A DNA stretch of 64,000 bases from Paenibacillus qinlingensis (GCF_013204845.1 NZ_JABMKY010000033.1:16481-80480), one strand, 5' to 3'. Positions 52,101 to 60,547 are shown, numbered from the stretch's first letter. Program-made: numbers and translations. Notes: generated from the letters alone by a model not told the origin.

Positions 52101-52209
52101 CGGCCCCATTGTTACCAACAGCGGCAGACGCAACCAACCAGTTCGGTAATAAGAGAGCGCTTGCAAGAAGTAACGACACGACTTTTTTCCATTGCCTGCT
52201 ATTTCGCAT
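49189..52209 (-). CDS. Secreted rhamnogalacturonan lyase (PL11, YesW/YesX-like) with Lys-Asp-Pro tail
   Basis: 1006 residues. Signal peptide (VVSLLLASALLLPNWLVAS, cut after ASAA); an N-terminal beta-sandwich (about 30-250) fitting a carbohydrate-binding module; then the PL11 eight-bladed propeller (about 340-970) with calcium loops DLDGDGEYEVIVKW, DYDGDGKSEFLIKT, DVDNDGFDEVIAGS and the family signature QADILGDWREEVLL, plus YTLMHDPVYRNGIAWQN. It cleaves the rhamnose-galacturonate backbone of pectin by beta-elimination. The C-terminus ends in about eleven K-D-P triplets encoded by 9-bp repeats. The start used follows AAGGAGTGAAATTAAAA; a longer frame upstream has no signal sequence. No other pectin genes adjoin. 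Confidence 0.95.
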   Translation of the reverse strand: MRNSRQWKKVVSLLLASALLLPNWLVASAAVGNNGAELDSVYYSDFGDSVAPDPVNWGFVTANATVSINTYEVMGNNTPMLQFTQTNQSGGRVATKTFGTSVKGSQILVEFDWYPGKVNDKAASNPSENGGQFRILDSTGNTVFTVNNTNNAPLQYFAGKQPAASTGFTNPQSWYKVGINLDVENEVVKFKLTDKSTGTTQEFTSSLNGVAFDGSVASIKLVGMRTSGNNIAWTTYLDNFGVYHMPIPENRITKVDKLSYHTVYVDQTKRDIHSIGLPQSVSVTLANNSKVSVPVSSWVNVGNPWNPHEAGVYTFKGELAVPAGLENGFGRYATQYVYNRLTPPDTARQTEWLDRGVIALKSNEGIFVSWRLLADEYDRDVKFNIYRNGQKLNTSPLSVTNFADTAGVAGDTYEVETLVNGKPAKDREETTAAANDYLSIPMQKPEGGTTATGSYTYSVNDAGVGDLDGDGEYEVIVKWYPSNAIDSSQNAMTGPTIFDAYKMDGTLLWRMNMGLNLTSGAHYHQFIIADYDGDGKSEFLIKTADATTVYGVTDGKFDSSKVISVIGNAADNGKWVNEFGHVFGGPEYISVFKGETGKEIDTIDYAFPLGDVASWGDTWHNRSDRFLAGLAYLDGKKPSAIYGRGYYERTTYVAYSLVHGKLKEEWTFDSAREGRGAGLGFHNLATADVDNDGFDEVIAGSLTLDQDGTILYEMDGEMQREQGSHGDALHVGAFDPAREGLQVMAVHEVPSVASVELHDAATGETLMSYNGYVDTGRGLAANITASPGFEFWGTGGTTPASGGGIYNVQGQVEADSFRTAGVSVNFSLLWDGDLLNELLDNTSITKYNPSTKKAEPLKSFADVVSNNGTKATPTLQADILGDWREEVLLPTTDSSELRIFSTTIPTEYRIYTLMHDPVYRNGIAWQNTAYNQPPHLSFYLGEDIRETVLAGGLQAPNVDYTDKHHDKKPKKPKDPKDPKDPKDPKDPKDPKDPKDPKDPKDPKDHK
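49197..49300. repeat. 9-bp tandem repeats encoding the K-D-P tail
   Basis: About eleven copies of GGATCTTTA or close variants (plus-strand reading) at the 3' end of the lyase gene. Near-identical units suggest recent slippage and possible length variation between strains. Confidence 0.85.
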
Positions 52210-52557
52210 TTTTAATTTCACTCCTTCTGTTTGAGCTGCGAGCGGATCTTGATAACTCTCGGAAATTCCTAATCGTGCAAAGCTTTGCATATCCTAAGAA
52301 TCACTTGCTGCCATTAGTCAGAACTGCTCCTTCTTCCCTCCCCGCCAAACAGAATCCATAACGAACCGATGAGCTCATACCTGCTGGTACAATCAACCAG
52401 TGTACTAACTGTAGGACTTGACTGACTACGCCGTCTATTAGACATTTCTTAAAAAATGAAATTCTCTTGTAACATACCATTTGGCAGATATATGACATTT
52501 TTGACTCCACTTCTCTTTTCTTGATCTCGTATGCTAAAAGGTGGTAAATACACGAAA

Positions 52558-52598
52558 AATAGACCTCCTTGGCCATTTCGTGGCAGGTGAGGTCTATT
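52558..52598 (-). terminator. Intrinsic terminator of the Ter/M48 cluster
   Basis: AATAGACCTC and GAGGTCTATT pair across a 21-nt loop with T-run on the minus strand (AAAAAT in front). The remaining stretch up to the lyase start (about 340 bp) shows no gene. Confidence 0.75.
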
Positions 52599-52617
52599 GC
52601 TCAGTAATCCCTATCGA

Positions 52618-53163
52618 CTACTTGGTATTCGTAAGCTCGATCATCTTACCTTGCGACTCCTTGAATATACGTACCAGGGACTGCACCTTATCAAACTCAT
52701 AATCTCCAGGACCATAGTTATCCATGAACATTTTCTTCAACAAATCTCCGTAAAAGGTAACTCTTTGCTCAAGCAAATCATGCTCGATTTGGATAATTTC
52801 CTCAATAGAATGATTGCCAATGAATTCTTCTGTTTGATCAATCGGATCTTCCCAGCTGCCCCCTCTACGCTCAGCAGGATTAGATGCCTCAGGCTCTCTC
52901 GATGGCTCCAATTCAATCGATGTTCGTAAACTCGACAAAGCAATATTTTCTTTCGCCAGCATGATTTGAAAATATTTATTTTTGAATAAGTCAATGATGA
53001 CGAGTTTGCATAATTCTCGATTTTGAAGGAGCATTCCGTCGAAGGGGTGGATGGTCCAAGAACCATTTTTCAGAAAAAGATTTAACTTGAACAGTTCGCT
53101 GCCATAGATATATTCGATGTTAATATTAGAATCTGATATGATTTCAAAAGAGAATTCTAACAT
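52618..53163 (-). CDS. Uncharacterised protein of the TerD-M48 cluster
   Basis: 181 residues, no family recognised, no signal peptide or membrane segment. The first 80 residues look beta-rich (LEFSFEIISDSNINIEYIYG, LNLFLKNGSWTIHPFDGM); a Pro/Arg/Glu-rich linker (about 88-108) leads to a helical end with an acidic start (DQTEEFIGNHSIEEIIQIEH). AGGAGGG lies 7 nt before the ATG. Last gene of a four-gene minus-strand group with TerA-like, TerD and an M48-ankyrin protease, 48 bp after the TerA-like gene, so probably part of the same function. Confidence 0.75.
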   Translation of the reverse strand: MLEFSFEIISDSNINIEYIYGSELFKLNLFLKNGSWTIHPFDGMLLQNRELCKLVIIDLFKNKYFQIMLAKENIALSSLRTSIELEPSREPEASNPAERRGGSWEDPIDQTEEFIGNHSIEEIIQIEHDLLEQRVTFYGDLLKKMFMDNYGPGDYEFDKVQSLVRIFKESQGKMIELTNTK

Positions 53164-53211
53164 GGACGGACCCTCCTAGAACGATACCCTTGTCTTACGT
53201 CATTCCTCGGT

Positions 53212-54444
53212 TTATTTGCTTCCTACAACCCATCTTAAACCCCAGTTATAGGCCTTATCCAGCTCTTGATGCCCTTGAAAATGTCGTACGATTCGCTCAA
53301 TACTCAACGTTTCATCCTTCACATTCTGAATCAAAGCGATGGCACACATCGGAAGATCGTTGTCGTGCTCATCAAGTTTAACAATGATGTCAGGTCCGCC
53401 ATTTTGCTTAATTGTGACGATGCCATCCGCCTCAGACCATTTTGACACACCCTCATAAATGAAAGTGAAAATGAGTATCCGCTTGAAATCCGCAAGCTTG
53501 GTTCCATTAATGCGAATGTTCTCTCCGGTTTTCACCGAACCCGTTCGATCATCACCATCCAGAGCGATATAAGGTTCACGCGTCAGTGATCCGAATGTAT
53601 TGCCTAGTGCCTGAATTAATCCTTTTCTGCCATCCTTAAGTTCGTAGAGACAGGCCAAATCAAGATCAATCCCGCTGGATGATTTCCCCCAGAAGCCACG
53701 GTTGCTTGCCGGTTGTTGATTCCAGTTCAGGTTGATTAAGATTTCACCAAGACCGCCCGACTTCTTCTCGAGGTTGATTTTATCTCCCTTTTTCGTTAAT
53801 ACAATTTTGGAAAGATTAATCTGTGGTCCTTTTTCCTGTTCCGGTTTCGGTTCCGGCGGCGCGATCTGAATTTCTGGAGCTTTCAACGTTGGCTGCTCAT
53901 TATCTACAACAACACCATAACTCGCACATAGCGCTTTAAGCCCTCCAGCGTAGCCAGCACCGATTGCACTGAACTTCCATTCACCGTTGTATCTATATAA
54001 TTCTCCTATAACAATGGCCGATTCTACGGAGAATTGATTGCCCAAGTCATAACGAAGTATTTCTTGCCCTGATGTTTGATTCACAAAACGGAGATAGACG
54101 CTGCTGACCGCACTAAAATTTTGACGCCTCGCTTCACTTTCATAGATCGTAAGTGTAAAAGCAATTCTATCAACGGCCGTCAACACTCGTTTCAGATCGA
54201 TATTCAGTTGTCTTTCATTTGTCTGCTTCTCGATGTATGTCATAAAGCTATTACTTGGGTTTCCGTAAAAGATAAGATCTTCATCACCACGAACCTTACT
54301 GTTCTGCGCAAGTAAAAAGGCTGAAGTATCGAGTTCGATTTGATTGGGAGCCTGCCAACCGATATATACAGCTATACTGGAAAGCTCTGGGTGCGTTTTC
54401 GTTACATCTACCTTTTGTCCTTTGATTACAGCAACGACGGTCAT
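53212..54444 (-). CDS. TerA-like protein with two TerD-family domains
   Basis: 410 residues. N-terminal TerD-family domain (about 1-185), a proline/glutamate linker (PPEPKPEQEKGP) and a second domain (about 215-400) that fits TerA. TerD domains bind calcium through acidic loops. In the first domain the acidic loop is largely lost (FYGNPSNSFMTYIEKQ), whereas the second keeps GIDLDLACLYEL and ALDGDDRTGS. Ter proteins are linked to tellurite, phage and general stress resistance through poorly known mechanisms, probably as membrane-associated calcium sensors. AAGGGTG precedes the ATG. 79 bp after terD, with a hairpin in the gap. Confidence 0.88.
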   Translation of the reverse strand: MTVVAVIKGQKVDVTKTHPELSSIAVYIGWQAPNQIELDTSAFLLAQNSKVRGDEDLIFYGNPSNSFMTYIEKQTNERQLNIDLKRVLTAVDRIAFTLTIYESEARRQNFSAVSSVYLRFVNQTSGQEILRYDLGNQFSVESAIVIGELYRYNGEWKFSAIGAGYAGGLKALCASYGVVVDNEQPTLKAPEIQIAPPEPKPEQEKGPQINLSKIVLTKKGDKINLEKKSGGLGEILINLNWNQQPASNRGFWGKSSSGIDLDLACLYELKDGRKGLIQALGNTFGSLTREPYIALDGDDRTGSVKTGENIRINGTKLADFKRILIFTFIYEGVSKWSEADGIVTIKQNGGPDIIVKLDEHDNDLPMCAIALIQNVKDETLSIERIVRHFQGHQELDKAYNWGLRWVVGSK

Positions 54445-54480
54445 GTTGAATTCACCCTTCTCTATAAAATATGTAAATTT

Positions 54481-54510
54481 AAGGGTGGTAACCAGAAGGC
54501 AACCACCCTT
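54481..54510 (-). terminator. Hairpin between terD and the TerA-like gene
   Basis: AAGGGTGGT and ACCACCCTT pair around a 12-nt loop; the minus strand continues AAATTTAC, so this is a weak terminator or an attenuating hairpin that could lower expression of downstream genes. Confidence 0.5.
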
Positions 54511-54523
54511 AACAAGCCAAACT

Positions 54524-55099
54524 CTAGCTCAAGCCATAGTTCGTGACTAGCGCAGCCAGACCACCTGCGAAACCACTACCTACCGCTTGGAATTTCCAAT
54601 CGCCTCCATGACGATAGAACTCACAGAAGACGACCGCTGTCTCAACCGAGAAGTCTTCACCCAAATCATATCGAAGAATCTCATTATTATTCGCTTCGTT
54701 GACTACCCGTACGAAAGCGTGGCTCACTTGTCCAAAATTTTGAGAACGTTGCTGCGCATCATGAATCGTAACGGTAATACCGATACGAGTGATCGCGGCA
54801 GGGACTTTGGCAAAATCGATCAAAATCTGCTCATCATCGCCATCGCCTTCCCCCGTACGATTGTCTCCTGTATGAACAACAGCACCATCATAAGCTTTAA
54901 GGTTATTATAAAAAACAAAATCTGCAGCTGACTTTGCTTTGCCATCTTCATGAAGAAGAAACGCAGAAGCATCGAGATCGAAATCTCCACCGCCATTATA
55001 TCTATTGGTATCCCAGCCAAGTCCTACAATGATTTTGGTAAGACCTGGGTTGGTTTTGGTTAGGTCAATGCGTTGACCTTTGGATAAATCAATCGACAT
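54524..55099 (-). CDS. terD: TerD-family calcium-binding stress protein
   Basis: 191 residues, the standard TerD length. It opens SIDLSKGQRIDLTKTNPGL and carries both calcium loops: GGDFDLDASAFLL and HTGDNRTGEGDGDDEQI, followed by ITRIGITVTIHDAQQR and LRYDLGEDFSVETAVVFCEFYR. TerD proteins bind calcium and are part of tellurium-resistance and stress clusters. The ATG used follows AAAGGTGAGATAACC; an earlier ATG lacks a site. Second of four genes in the minus-strand group after the M48-ankyrin protein. No TerC, TerB or TerE genes are seen. Confidence 0.93.
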   Translation of the reverse strand: MSIDLSKGQRIDLTKTNPGLTKIIVGLGWDTNRYNGGGDFDLDASAFLLHEDGKAKSAADFVFYNNLKAYDGAVVHTGDNRTGEGDGDDEQILIDFAKVPAAITRIGITVTIHDAQQRSQNFGQVSHAFVRVVNEANNNEILRYDLGEDFSVETAVVFCEFYRHGGDWKFQAVGSGFAGGLAALVTNYGLS

Positions 55100-55196
55100 G
55101 GTTATCTCACCTTTCAGATCGAATAATGGGTAGGGCATTATCAGCCCATACAGTTAGTATATAGGTTTGGTTACATAAATCGCAATGATTCGACTC

Positions 55197-57704
55197 CTAA
55201 AGTACAGCGCCATGTTGTCTGAGCAGGCCTGCTATTTCTTTAAATCCGTATTCCTGAGCATAGCTTAACGCCGTATTTCCCCTGTTATCACGAATATTCG
55301 GATCTGCTTGCATATCCAGCAATTGTTGTACGCACGTGTACCGCCCATTATAGGTGGCCACCATTAAAGGGGTTTCCCCACCGTCATAGCACGTAAAGAT
55401 TGGCTTTGCGCCATGTTCAAGCAAAATCCGGAGCATGCGGTCATACCCGTGCATACAAACGGCCGAAAGAACAGACCTTCCTGATATAAATCGAATATTT
55501 GTATCTGCTCCATGCTGAAGCAAGAACTCTACTGCCGCTATTCGGTTATGATAAGCAGCCCAGAATAAGGCCGTATTCCCATCGGCATTTGTTAAATTAA
55601 TCTGTGCGTTGGCCGAAAGTAAGGTTTGCATCATATCCATCTTTCCTTCACTTGCTGCGATGGTTAGAGGAGCTTCGCTGTTTTTGATACGATTTGGATT
55701 GGCTCCAATCGCAAGCAACAGCCGGACTTTGCCTATGTTACCCTGACGAACGGACTTGTTAAGCATGCCGGACAACATGCCTTGATATGCGTTCACTGGA
55801 TTTAACGGACTGGTTCCCTTTTGCTTGCCAAATAAACGGCTTGCAAATTGATTATGCGTATTTCTAGCGACTCTGGCAAAACGCTTGTGTAAATTTAAAC
55901 AAACGACAGTCGTATCTGCAGGCAAGATCTTATCTTCCCCGACTTTTTGCGCAACACTACTATAAAAAGCCTTCTTATTTCCCAATAACGGCCGTTTCAC
56001 TTTGAGCATAAGGATGTAATGATTTTTCTCCGGGAAATATTCGACTTTCTTCCGAACCAAATAAGCCTCTTTAATAATCGGATACAGTTGAAGCTCTTTC
56101 TTAATCCTTATGGTAAACTGCTCAGATAACTCATGAGGGATAAACGTATCTTTATGGCTGACTTGCGCTCGCTCTGCGTTCGCTAGATGGACTCGTTCCG
56201 CATACTGCTGACCATAGGCGATATATTCCTTCACTTTATCTTCTTTGCCCAGCTTGGCGTAATAAGCAATTAATTGCCGACAACTTTCGAATGTGAAAGC
56301 ATGGTCTAATTCCATCGCTTTCCTCAAGGCTTCAACACCAAGTGGATGCTGCTCCTCTTCATCCGTAATGAGAAGTGCGGCCCCCATTTCCGCATAAGCC
56401 GGAGCAAAATGAGGATCACGCCCAATGAGATATTGGTAGATGGGCAGCGCGTCAGTTTCCCCATACAGTTGATTCGTCATTTGTGCAATTTCCCATACCT
56501 GATTGAGCGTCATGTCTTTCCTTTTATCGTACTTGACACGCTCGAGATGTTCTCTTATTTGCTGATAGTAATGGAACCGCTCTGACCAAGATTTGCGAAC
56601 ATTCATTCTCCACTGTTGGCTGAGTTGATCCGTCAGGGAATGTAATGCATCTCCCAAGAGGGCTTCCGCCGATGAAATATCGCTTAACACGGGCGGTTCA
56701 GCCTGCTGGCCAATCGAACGCAAGCGATCTTTCAATGAGGGATGCGTATCGACATAGCCGGTTTCAATTTGAAGCACTTCATTCAGCCATAGCCTTGTGT
56801 CCGCTTTATCCTGCGGCTCACGGAAAAAACGATGCATCTCCTGATATACGAGAGGTGGTTCTTCCTCATCAATCGCACGCTTATCCATTGAATTCCAAAA
56901 ATATTTATCTAGATTTCGATGTTGAATCGAGATATGTACCAAAGCATCCGCCATAGCCCCTGGACTTGTTAATTTTGCAGCAAATCGATCCGCCTCGTAT
57001 TCATTCTCTCTGGCTAAAACAAAGGTATAAGCATTTAATTTAGGCGCATACCACCGAATAAAAGCTTTAAATAGAAAGCTCCATCCTTGCTTCTTTTCCG
57101 AGAACTGCTCCATCAACTGATTCCATGTTCTTCGTACACGGTAGATCCAACCGTGAAATTTGGAATGAGCGCGCGACAAATGCCCTAATTCATGCGCAAG
57201 AACTGCACGAAACTGTTCGCGGGACAATGCCTGCATGAGTGGCAAACCAATAATTAAGTAGTTCCTATGCCATCCGAACAAGCCTAGACGCGGAATTTGA
57301 ACAACAGATGCATTAAACTCATTGGTCAACAATACTTTATGGATTGGGATGCTTTTTGCTATCTTGTTTAATGATTTCACTTCTTGCATCAATAGTGGTG
57401 CATTTCGCTGCGTCATTACAATCCCCTCAGGGGCATGGAATTTGACTTTAAGCGATCGCAAAATCATCCAAATCACTGCAAACAAAGGAACGCCTAACTT
57501 AAATAGTAGTAAGGGACTTTTTAGAAGCACGGTAAGCAGCAGTAACGATAACACAAGCAGCAGCCCCATAATCACTATAATATAGGCGAAGCCCAGTCCT
57601 ACGAGAGAAAATACTCTAAACAGATATAACTTTGGTGCTTTCTTTGCCTCTTCTTCCAATCTTTTGACTAGACGTTCAAATTGCTCTCGTGACAACCTAA
57701 ACAC
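55197..57704 (-). CDS. M48-type membrane metalloprotease with TPR-like and ankyrin repeats
   Basis: 835 residues. Two membrane segments (about 28-62 and 64-84), then an M48 peptidase domain with zinc motif HELGH (171-175) in VLAHELGHLSRAH and third ligand in ENEYEADRFA (near 237), as in HtpX/Ste24 proteins. A helical middle (about 400-520) includes TPR-like units (PIYQYLIGRDPHFAPAYAEMG). The C-terminal third (about 640-835) has five ankyrin repeats (NSEAPLTIAASEGKMDM, NADGNTALFWAAYHNR, GGETPLMVATYNGRYT, NRGNTALSYAQEYGF). Start is GTG and uncertain, as only AGGAT lies in front. First gene of a group with terD, terA-like and an unknown gene. I know no characterised protease with this ankyrin fusion. 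Confidence 0.87.
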   Translation of the reverse strand: MFRLSREQFERLVKRLEEEAKKAPKLYLFRVFSLVGLGFAYIIVIMGLLLVLSLLLLTVLLKSPLLLFKLGVPLFAVIWMILRSLKVKFHAPEGIVMTQRNAPLLMQEVKSLNKIAKSIPIHKVLLTNEFNASVVQIPRLGLFGWHRNYLIIGLPLMQALSREQFRAVLAHELGHLSRAHSKFHGWIYRVRRTWNQLMEQFSEKKQGWSFLFKAFIRWYAPKLNAYTFVLARENEYEADRFAAKLTSPGAMADALVHISIQHRNLDKYFWNSMDKRAIDEEEPPLVYQEMHRFFREPQDKADTRLWLNEVLQIETGYVDTHPSLKDRLRSIGQQAEPPVLSDISSAEALLGDALHSLTDQLSQQWRMNVRKSWSERFHYYQQIREHLERVKYDKRKDMTLNQVWEIAQMTNQLYGETDALPIYQYLIGRDPHFAPAYAEMGAALLITDEEEQHPLGVEALRKAMELDHAFTFESCRQLIAYYAKLGKEDKVKEYIAYGQQYAERVHLANAERAQVSHKDTFIPHELSEQFTIRIKKELQLYPIIKEAYLVRKKVEYFPEKNHYILMLKVKRPLLGNKKAFYSSVAQKVGEDKILPADTTVVCLNLHKRFARVARNTHNQFASRLFGKQKGTSPLNPVNAYQGMLSGMLNKSVRQGNIGKVRLLLAIGANPNRIKNSEAPLTIAASEGKMDMMQTLLSANAQINLTNADGNTALFWAAYHNRIAAVEFLLQHGADTNIRFISGRSVLSAVCMHGYDRMLRILLEHGAKPIFTCYDGGETPLMVATYNGRYTCVQQLLDMQADPNIRDNRGNTALSYAQEYGFKEIAGLLRQHGAVL

Positions 57705-57848
57705 ATCCTGTACATGAATTTTTTGGTTATTTATTCTTTTTTCGACATTCCATCTTAAACTCCTTTTGAAAAATGGAACAACATCATTTATCCGGGCTCG
57801 CTGGGATGCAATAACACCTGAAGTTTTCGCTCTACTCTATTAAAAGTT

Positions 57849-57874
57849 GTTTGATATCAGGATATTGGGGGTAA
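57849..57874 (+). promoter_or_regulatory. SigB-type promoter
   Basis: GTTTGA, 14 bp, GGGTAA, close to the SigB consensus GTTTAA-N12-15-GGGTAT. It lies 65 bp before a general stress protein gene. Confidence 0.6.
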
Positions 57875-57938
57875 GTAATCTTATACCACAGTCGCCTTAG
57901 GCGGCTTGCTATCACTCAACTTTCCAGGAGGGATTACC

Positions 57939-58499
57939 ATGAGCAAACATATTATCGGCGTATTCAACACGGAAGAAGAAGCGATTCGCGTTATCAACCA
58001 ATTGAAGGCAGAGGGATATCACTCAGAGGAACTCTCGGTAGTGGGCCGCAATCCCAGTGATCTGGACCATATTGAAGAAGCGACCGCGACCAAAGCGGAA
58101 GAAGGCCTTGCAACAGGCGCAGCGACAGGCGGCGTACTGGGCGGGGTGACGGGGCTGCTCGTGAGTATCGGCGCTTTGGCGATTCCTGGGTTGGGTCCCA
58201 TCCTTGTAGCAGGTCCAATCGTGGCTACCTTAACAGGTGCAGCTGTGGGGGCAAGTGCAGGCGGACTGGTCGGCGGCTTGATCGGACTCGGTATCCCCGA
58301 GAAAGACGCGATGCTCTATGACGAATATGTTCAAAATGGCAAAGTGCTCGTCCTCGTAGACGACGACGCCGAACGCGCTAACCGGGCGTATCGTATTTTC
58401 CGCGATCACAAGTCGCTCAATGCGGATACGTACAATCCGGACTATGGGTACGTAAACAACGTAGGAGGTGCCAACAGCCGTTATCGCAATAACTTGTAA
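57939..58499 (+). CDS. General stress protein of the YflT/GSP17M type
   Basis: 186 residues. An N-terminal YflT-like fold (HIIGVFNTEEEAIRVINQL ... ELSVVGRNPSDLDHI, about 3-45), a Gly/Ala-rich hydrophobic middle (about 65-130) that may insert in or lie on the membrane, with GATGGVLGGVTGLLVSIGAL and GAAVGASAGGLVGGLIGLG, and a polar end. Bacillus relatives are induced by SigB under general stress; the molecular role is unknown. AGGAGGGATTACC precedes the ATG. The SigB-type promoter upstream fits this role. Single gene with a strong terminator. Confidence 0.87.
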   Translation: MSKHIIGVFNTEEEAIRVINQLKAEGYHSEELSVVGRNPSDLDHIEEATATKAEEGLATGAATGGVLGGVTGLLVSIGALAIPGLGPILVAGPIVATLTGAAVGASAGGLVGGLIGLGIPEKDAMLYDEYVQNGKVLVLVDDDAERANRAYRIFRDHKSLNADTYNPDYGYVNNVGGANSRYRNNL

Positions 58500-58570
58500 A
58501 GCCGGCGCTGTGCCTGACAGATCATCAGGATGGCATGCCGACAGCATAACATATGCATGGCTTAGACCAG

Positions 58571-58624
58571 CAAGAGGCTGTATCCAAAGGTCCATTTAGA
58601 CTTTTGGATACAGCCTCTTGTTTT
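58571..58624 (+). terminator. Intrinsic terminator
   Basis: CAAGAGGCTGTATCCAAA and TTTGGATACAGCCTCTTG (18-bp perfect stem), 14-nt loop, then TTTTG. Confidence 0.92.
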
Positions 58625-58664
58625 GTTAATAAACGCTGCTCAATAACCCGGGTTCCCACAATCT

Positions 58665-58849
58665 TAACTGGATTTTCTCCCTCTATTTGAAGCGGATTTC
58701 GCGAATTCGAAAGATTAACTGTATTTCCTGTAGTTAAATTCCTTCAACTTACTCAATTCTTCAAAATTCATATAGATTAAATGTGTTTTTTCCATTTATT
58801 CTCAAAACTACGTCTAATTCAGGCAAATTAGCTGTAGTTTATACAGCTA
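58665..58849. repeat. Quartet repeat array, family A (copy 7)
   Basis: Elements start at 58665, 58716, 58778 and 58829 (51, 62, 51). Halves: TAACTGGA/CCCTCTA, TAACTGTA/GTAGTTA, TAAATGTG/CCATTTA, TAGCTGTA/ACAGCTA; the last is a perfect palindrome in its outer 8 bp. Between convergent genes. Confidence 0.88.
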
Positions 58850-58931
58850 AACACGAATCGGCAGCCACCTTGCGTTTTCACAAGCCACAACGACGGCCGA
58901 TGATGGAATTAGCCATATAGCCCAATGCCAT

Positions 58932-58972
58932 AAAAAATAAACAGGCCCGCATCCTATCGGACGCTAGCCTGC
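58932..58972 (-). terminator. Intrinsic terminator of the GNAT gene
   Basis: On the minus strand GCAGGC-TA-GCGTCC, loop, GGATGC-GG-GCCTGT then TTATTTTT: two-part stem with a small internal loop. Confidence 0.65.
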
Positions 58973-58984
58973 TTATGTCGATCC

Positions 58985-59356
58985 CTATCGCCTCGTTATG
59001 GCGCTCCCTGAGCTATACGTGTCGGAGAACTCGCTCGCTGATTGATCATTGTCCCAAACATCGGCATACGTAGCGTTTTTCTTGAATTCCTCTAACGCGA
59101 AGGAGCAGGAAGGGATAATCTTGCGCCCCTTATCGCGGGCTTCTTGGACGACCATGTCCAGCAGCTGTTTACCCAGTTGACGGCCACGATAGCGCGGGTC
59201 CACATAGGTATGATCAATTACCCAAGTGTCGGTATCGACTAGCTTGTACGTAATCTCGCCGACCGTACCTGACAGTGTGTTGAGGATGAAGGCATTGCCT
59301 TGCTTTTGTAGAACAATTTCCTCCTCAGCTTCGTGAAACGTGTTGTCTGTTTCCAT
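58985..59356 (-). CDS. GNAT-family N-acetyltransferase (YjdJ-like, short)
   Basis: 123 residues, the short GCN5-related type. Acetyl-CoA site DPRYRGRQLGKQLLDMVVQE (about 53-72), preceded by WVIDHTYVDP and followed by KIIPSCSFALEEF, the YjdJ/NAT_SF pattern where CSY/CSF ends the core. It acetylates a small amine or protein; substrate unknown. Residues about 100-123 (Asp/Ser/Thr-rich) extend past the usual end of this class. AGGAGGTGTTTCACT precedes the ATG. Single gene. Confidence 0.9.
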   Translation of the reverse strand: METDNTFHEAEEEIVLQKQGNAFILNTLSGTVGEITYKLVDTDTWVIDHTYVDPRYRGRQLGKQLLDMVVQEARDKGRKIIPSCSFALEEFKKNATYADVWDNDQSASEFSDTYSSGSAITRR

Positions 59357-59502
59357 AGTGAAACACCTCCTGAAGGGTATGATGCTTGTTTGTACTTATT
59401 ACCCTTTAGAAGAGTCGGTGAAACAAAGATCGGAACGTAAACCAACTGTGTTACGCGGGTGTACGAATAACTTTCAATCCTTAGCCGCCTCGGCATCTCT
59501 AC

Positions 59503-60513
59503 CTACTTTTTCAGCGCACTCACAATAGCATTAACGCCGTACAATCTACTAATCGGACCGTATCCAAAAGCATCCGCACCATTAATCTTGTACACATGAT
59601 TTGCCTTCACGGCTTTGAGTGATTTCCAAACGTCCGTTTTCTCCCATTCATCCGCGAGAGCAGGCAGGGATTTATCCGTGTAGTTAAAGTATCCTAGGAA
59701 AATATAATCCGGATTGATTTTAGTTAAGCCTTCAAGACTAAGCTCCGCGCCGTCTCCATTCGCTTGCTCTGGCGGCTTCAAACCTAGCGGCTCATAGTAA
59801 TGACCGGCATATTTGGTGCCTTGCAGCCACATCGTTTTCTCTCTGACCTGCGCGTAGGCAACCGTTCCTTCCACACCTTTCAGCTGATCCTTCGCTTGCG
59901 TGAACGCGGTTGTGAACTTCTCGATTGCTTTTTTCGCCACATCTTCCTGCCCGAGCATTTCACCGAACTTCGTCATCACACCTGGCCAATCATTCCAAAC
60001 ATCCATTTTCGTTTCATCAAGGAATACAGTCGGAGCAATTTTCGACAATTGATCTGCCACTTTTTTGTTAGTTTCTGTACCCGCGATGATAAGATCAGGA
60101 GCATATTGCAATAACTTTTCCAAGTTAACTTCCGTATTCTCACCGACAATCGTTATTTCCTTAAACTTGCTCGTATACGGCTTGTACAACTCAGTTTGCA
60201 ATTGCGATTGCTTTTCCGTAAAAGGAAGCGCAACACCAATGGATGGGATTTCAAAACTGATAAGGTCCTGCGTTAATCCCCAATGCACAAGAGCAACTTT
60301 CTCTGGTTTCTTGGCAATCGTTACTTGCGTACCATTAGCACTAGCTACTGTTCTTGGAAAACTTGAAGCGGCTGGCGATGGGCTAGCCGAAGGAGCCGCG
60401 CTCGGGCTCGGGCTTCCACTTCTTGATTTCCCCGTACTCGAGCATGCACTAATAAGTAAAAGTAAAGCCACCAGCAAGGACGCTGTTACCAGCGGCAGAA
60501 CACGTTTTCTCAT
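59503..60513 (-). CDS. Iron-siderophore substrate-binding lipoprotein
   Basis: 336 residues, FecB/FhuD family. Lipoprotein signal with LISAC lipobox near residue 24, a Ser/Pro/Ala linker (about 30-55), then the binding domain with KKPEKVALVHWGLTQDLISF, LEKLLQYAPDLIIAGTET and NPDYIFLGYFNY. It captures ferric siderophore for an ABC permease encoded elsewhere, since none adjoins. The ATG used is 9 nt behind AGAGGA; a start seven codons upstream overlaps that site. A near-perfect Fur box is 35 bp upstream, and an AraC regulator gene precedes it on the same strand. Confidence 0.92.
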   Translation of the reverse strand: MRKRVLPLVTASLLVALLLLISACSSTGKSRSGSPSPSAAPSASPSPAASSFPRTVASANGTQVTIAKKPEKVALVHWGLTQDLISFEIPSIGVALPFTEKQSQLQTELYKPYTSKFKEITIVGENTEVNLEKLLQYAPDLIIAGTETNKKVADQLSKIAPTVFLDETKMDVWNDWPGVMTKFGEMLGQEDVAKKAIEKFTTAFTQAKDQLKGVEGTVAYAQVREKTMWLQGTKYAGHYYEPLGLKPPEQANGDGAELSLEGLTKINPDYIFLGYFNYTDKSLPALADEWEKTDVWKSLKAVKANHVYKINGADAFGYGPISRLYGVNAIVSALKK

Positions 60514-60547
60514 CTTGATCTTCCTCTCGTTCATCCTGAATTTAAAT

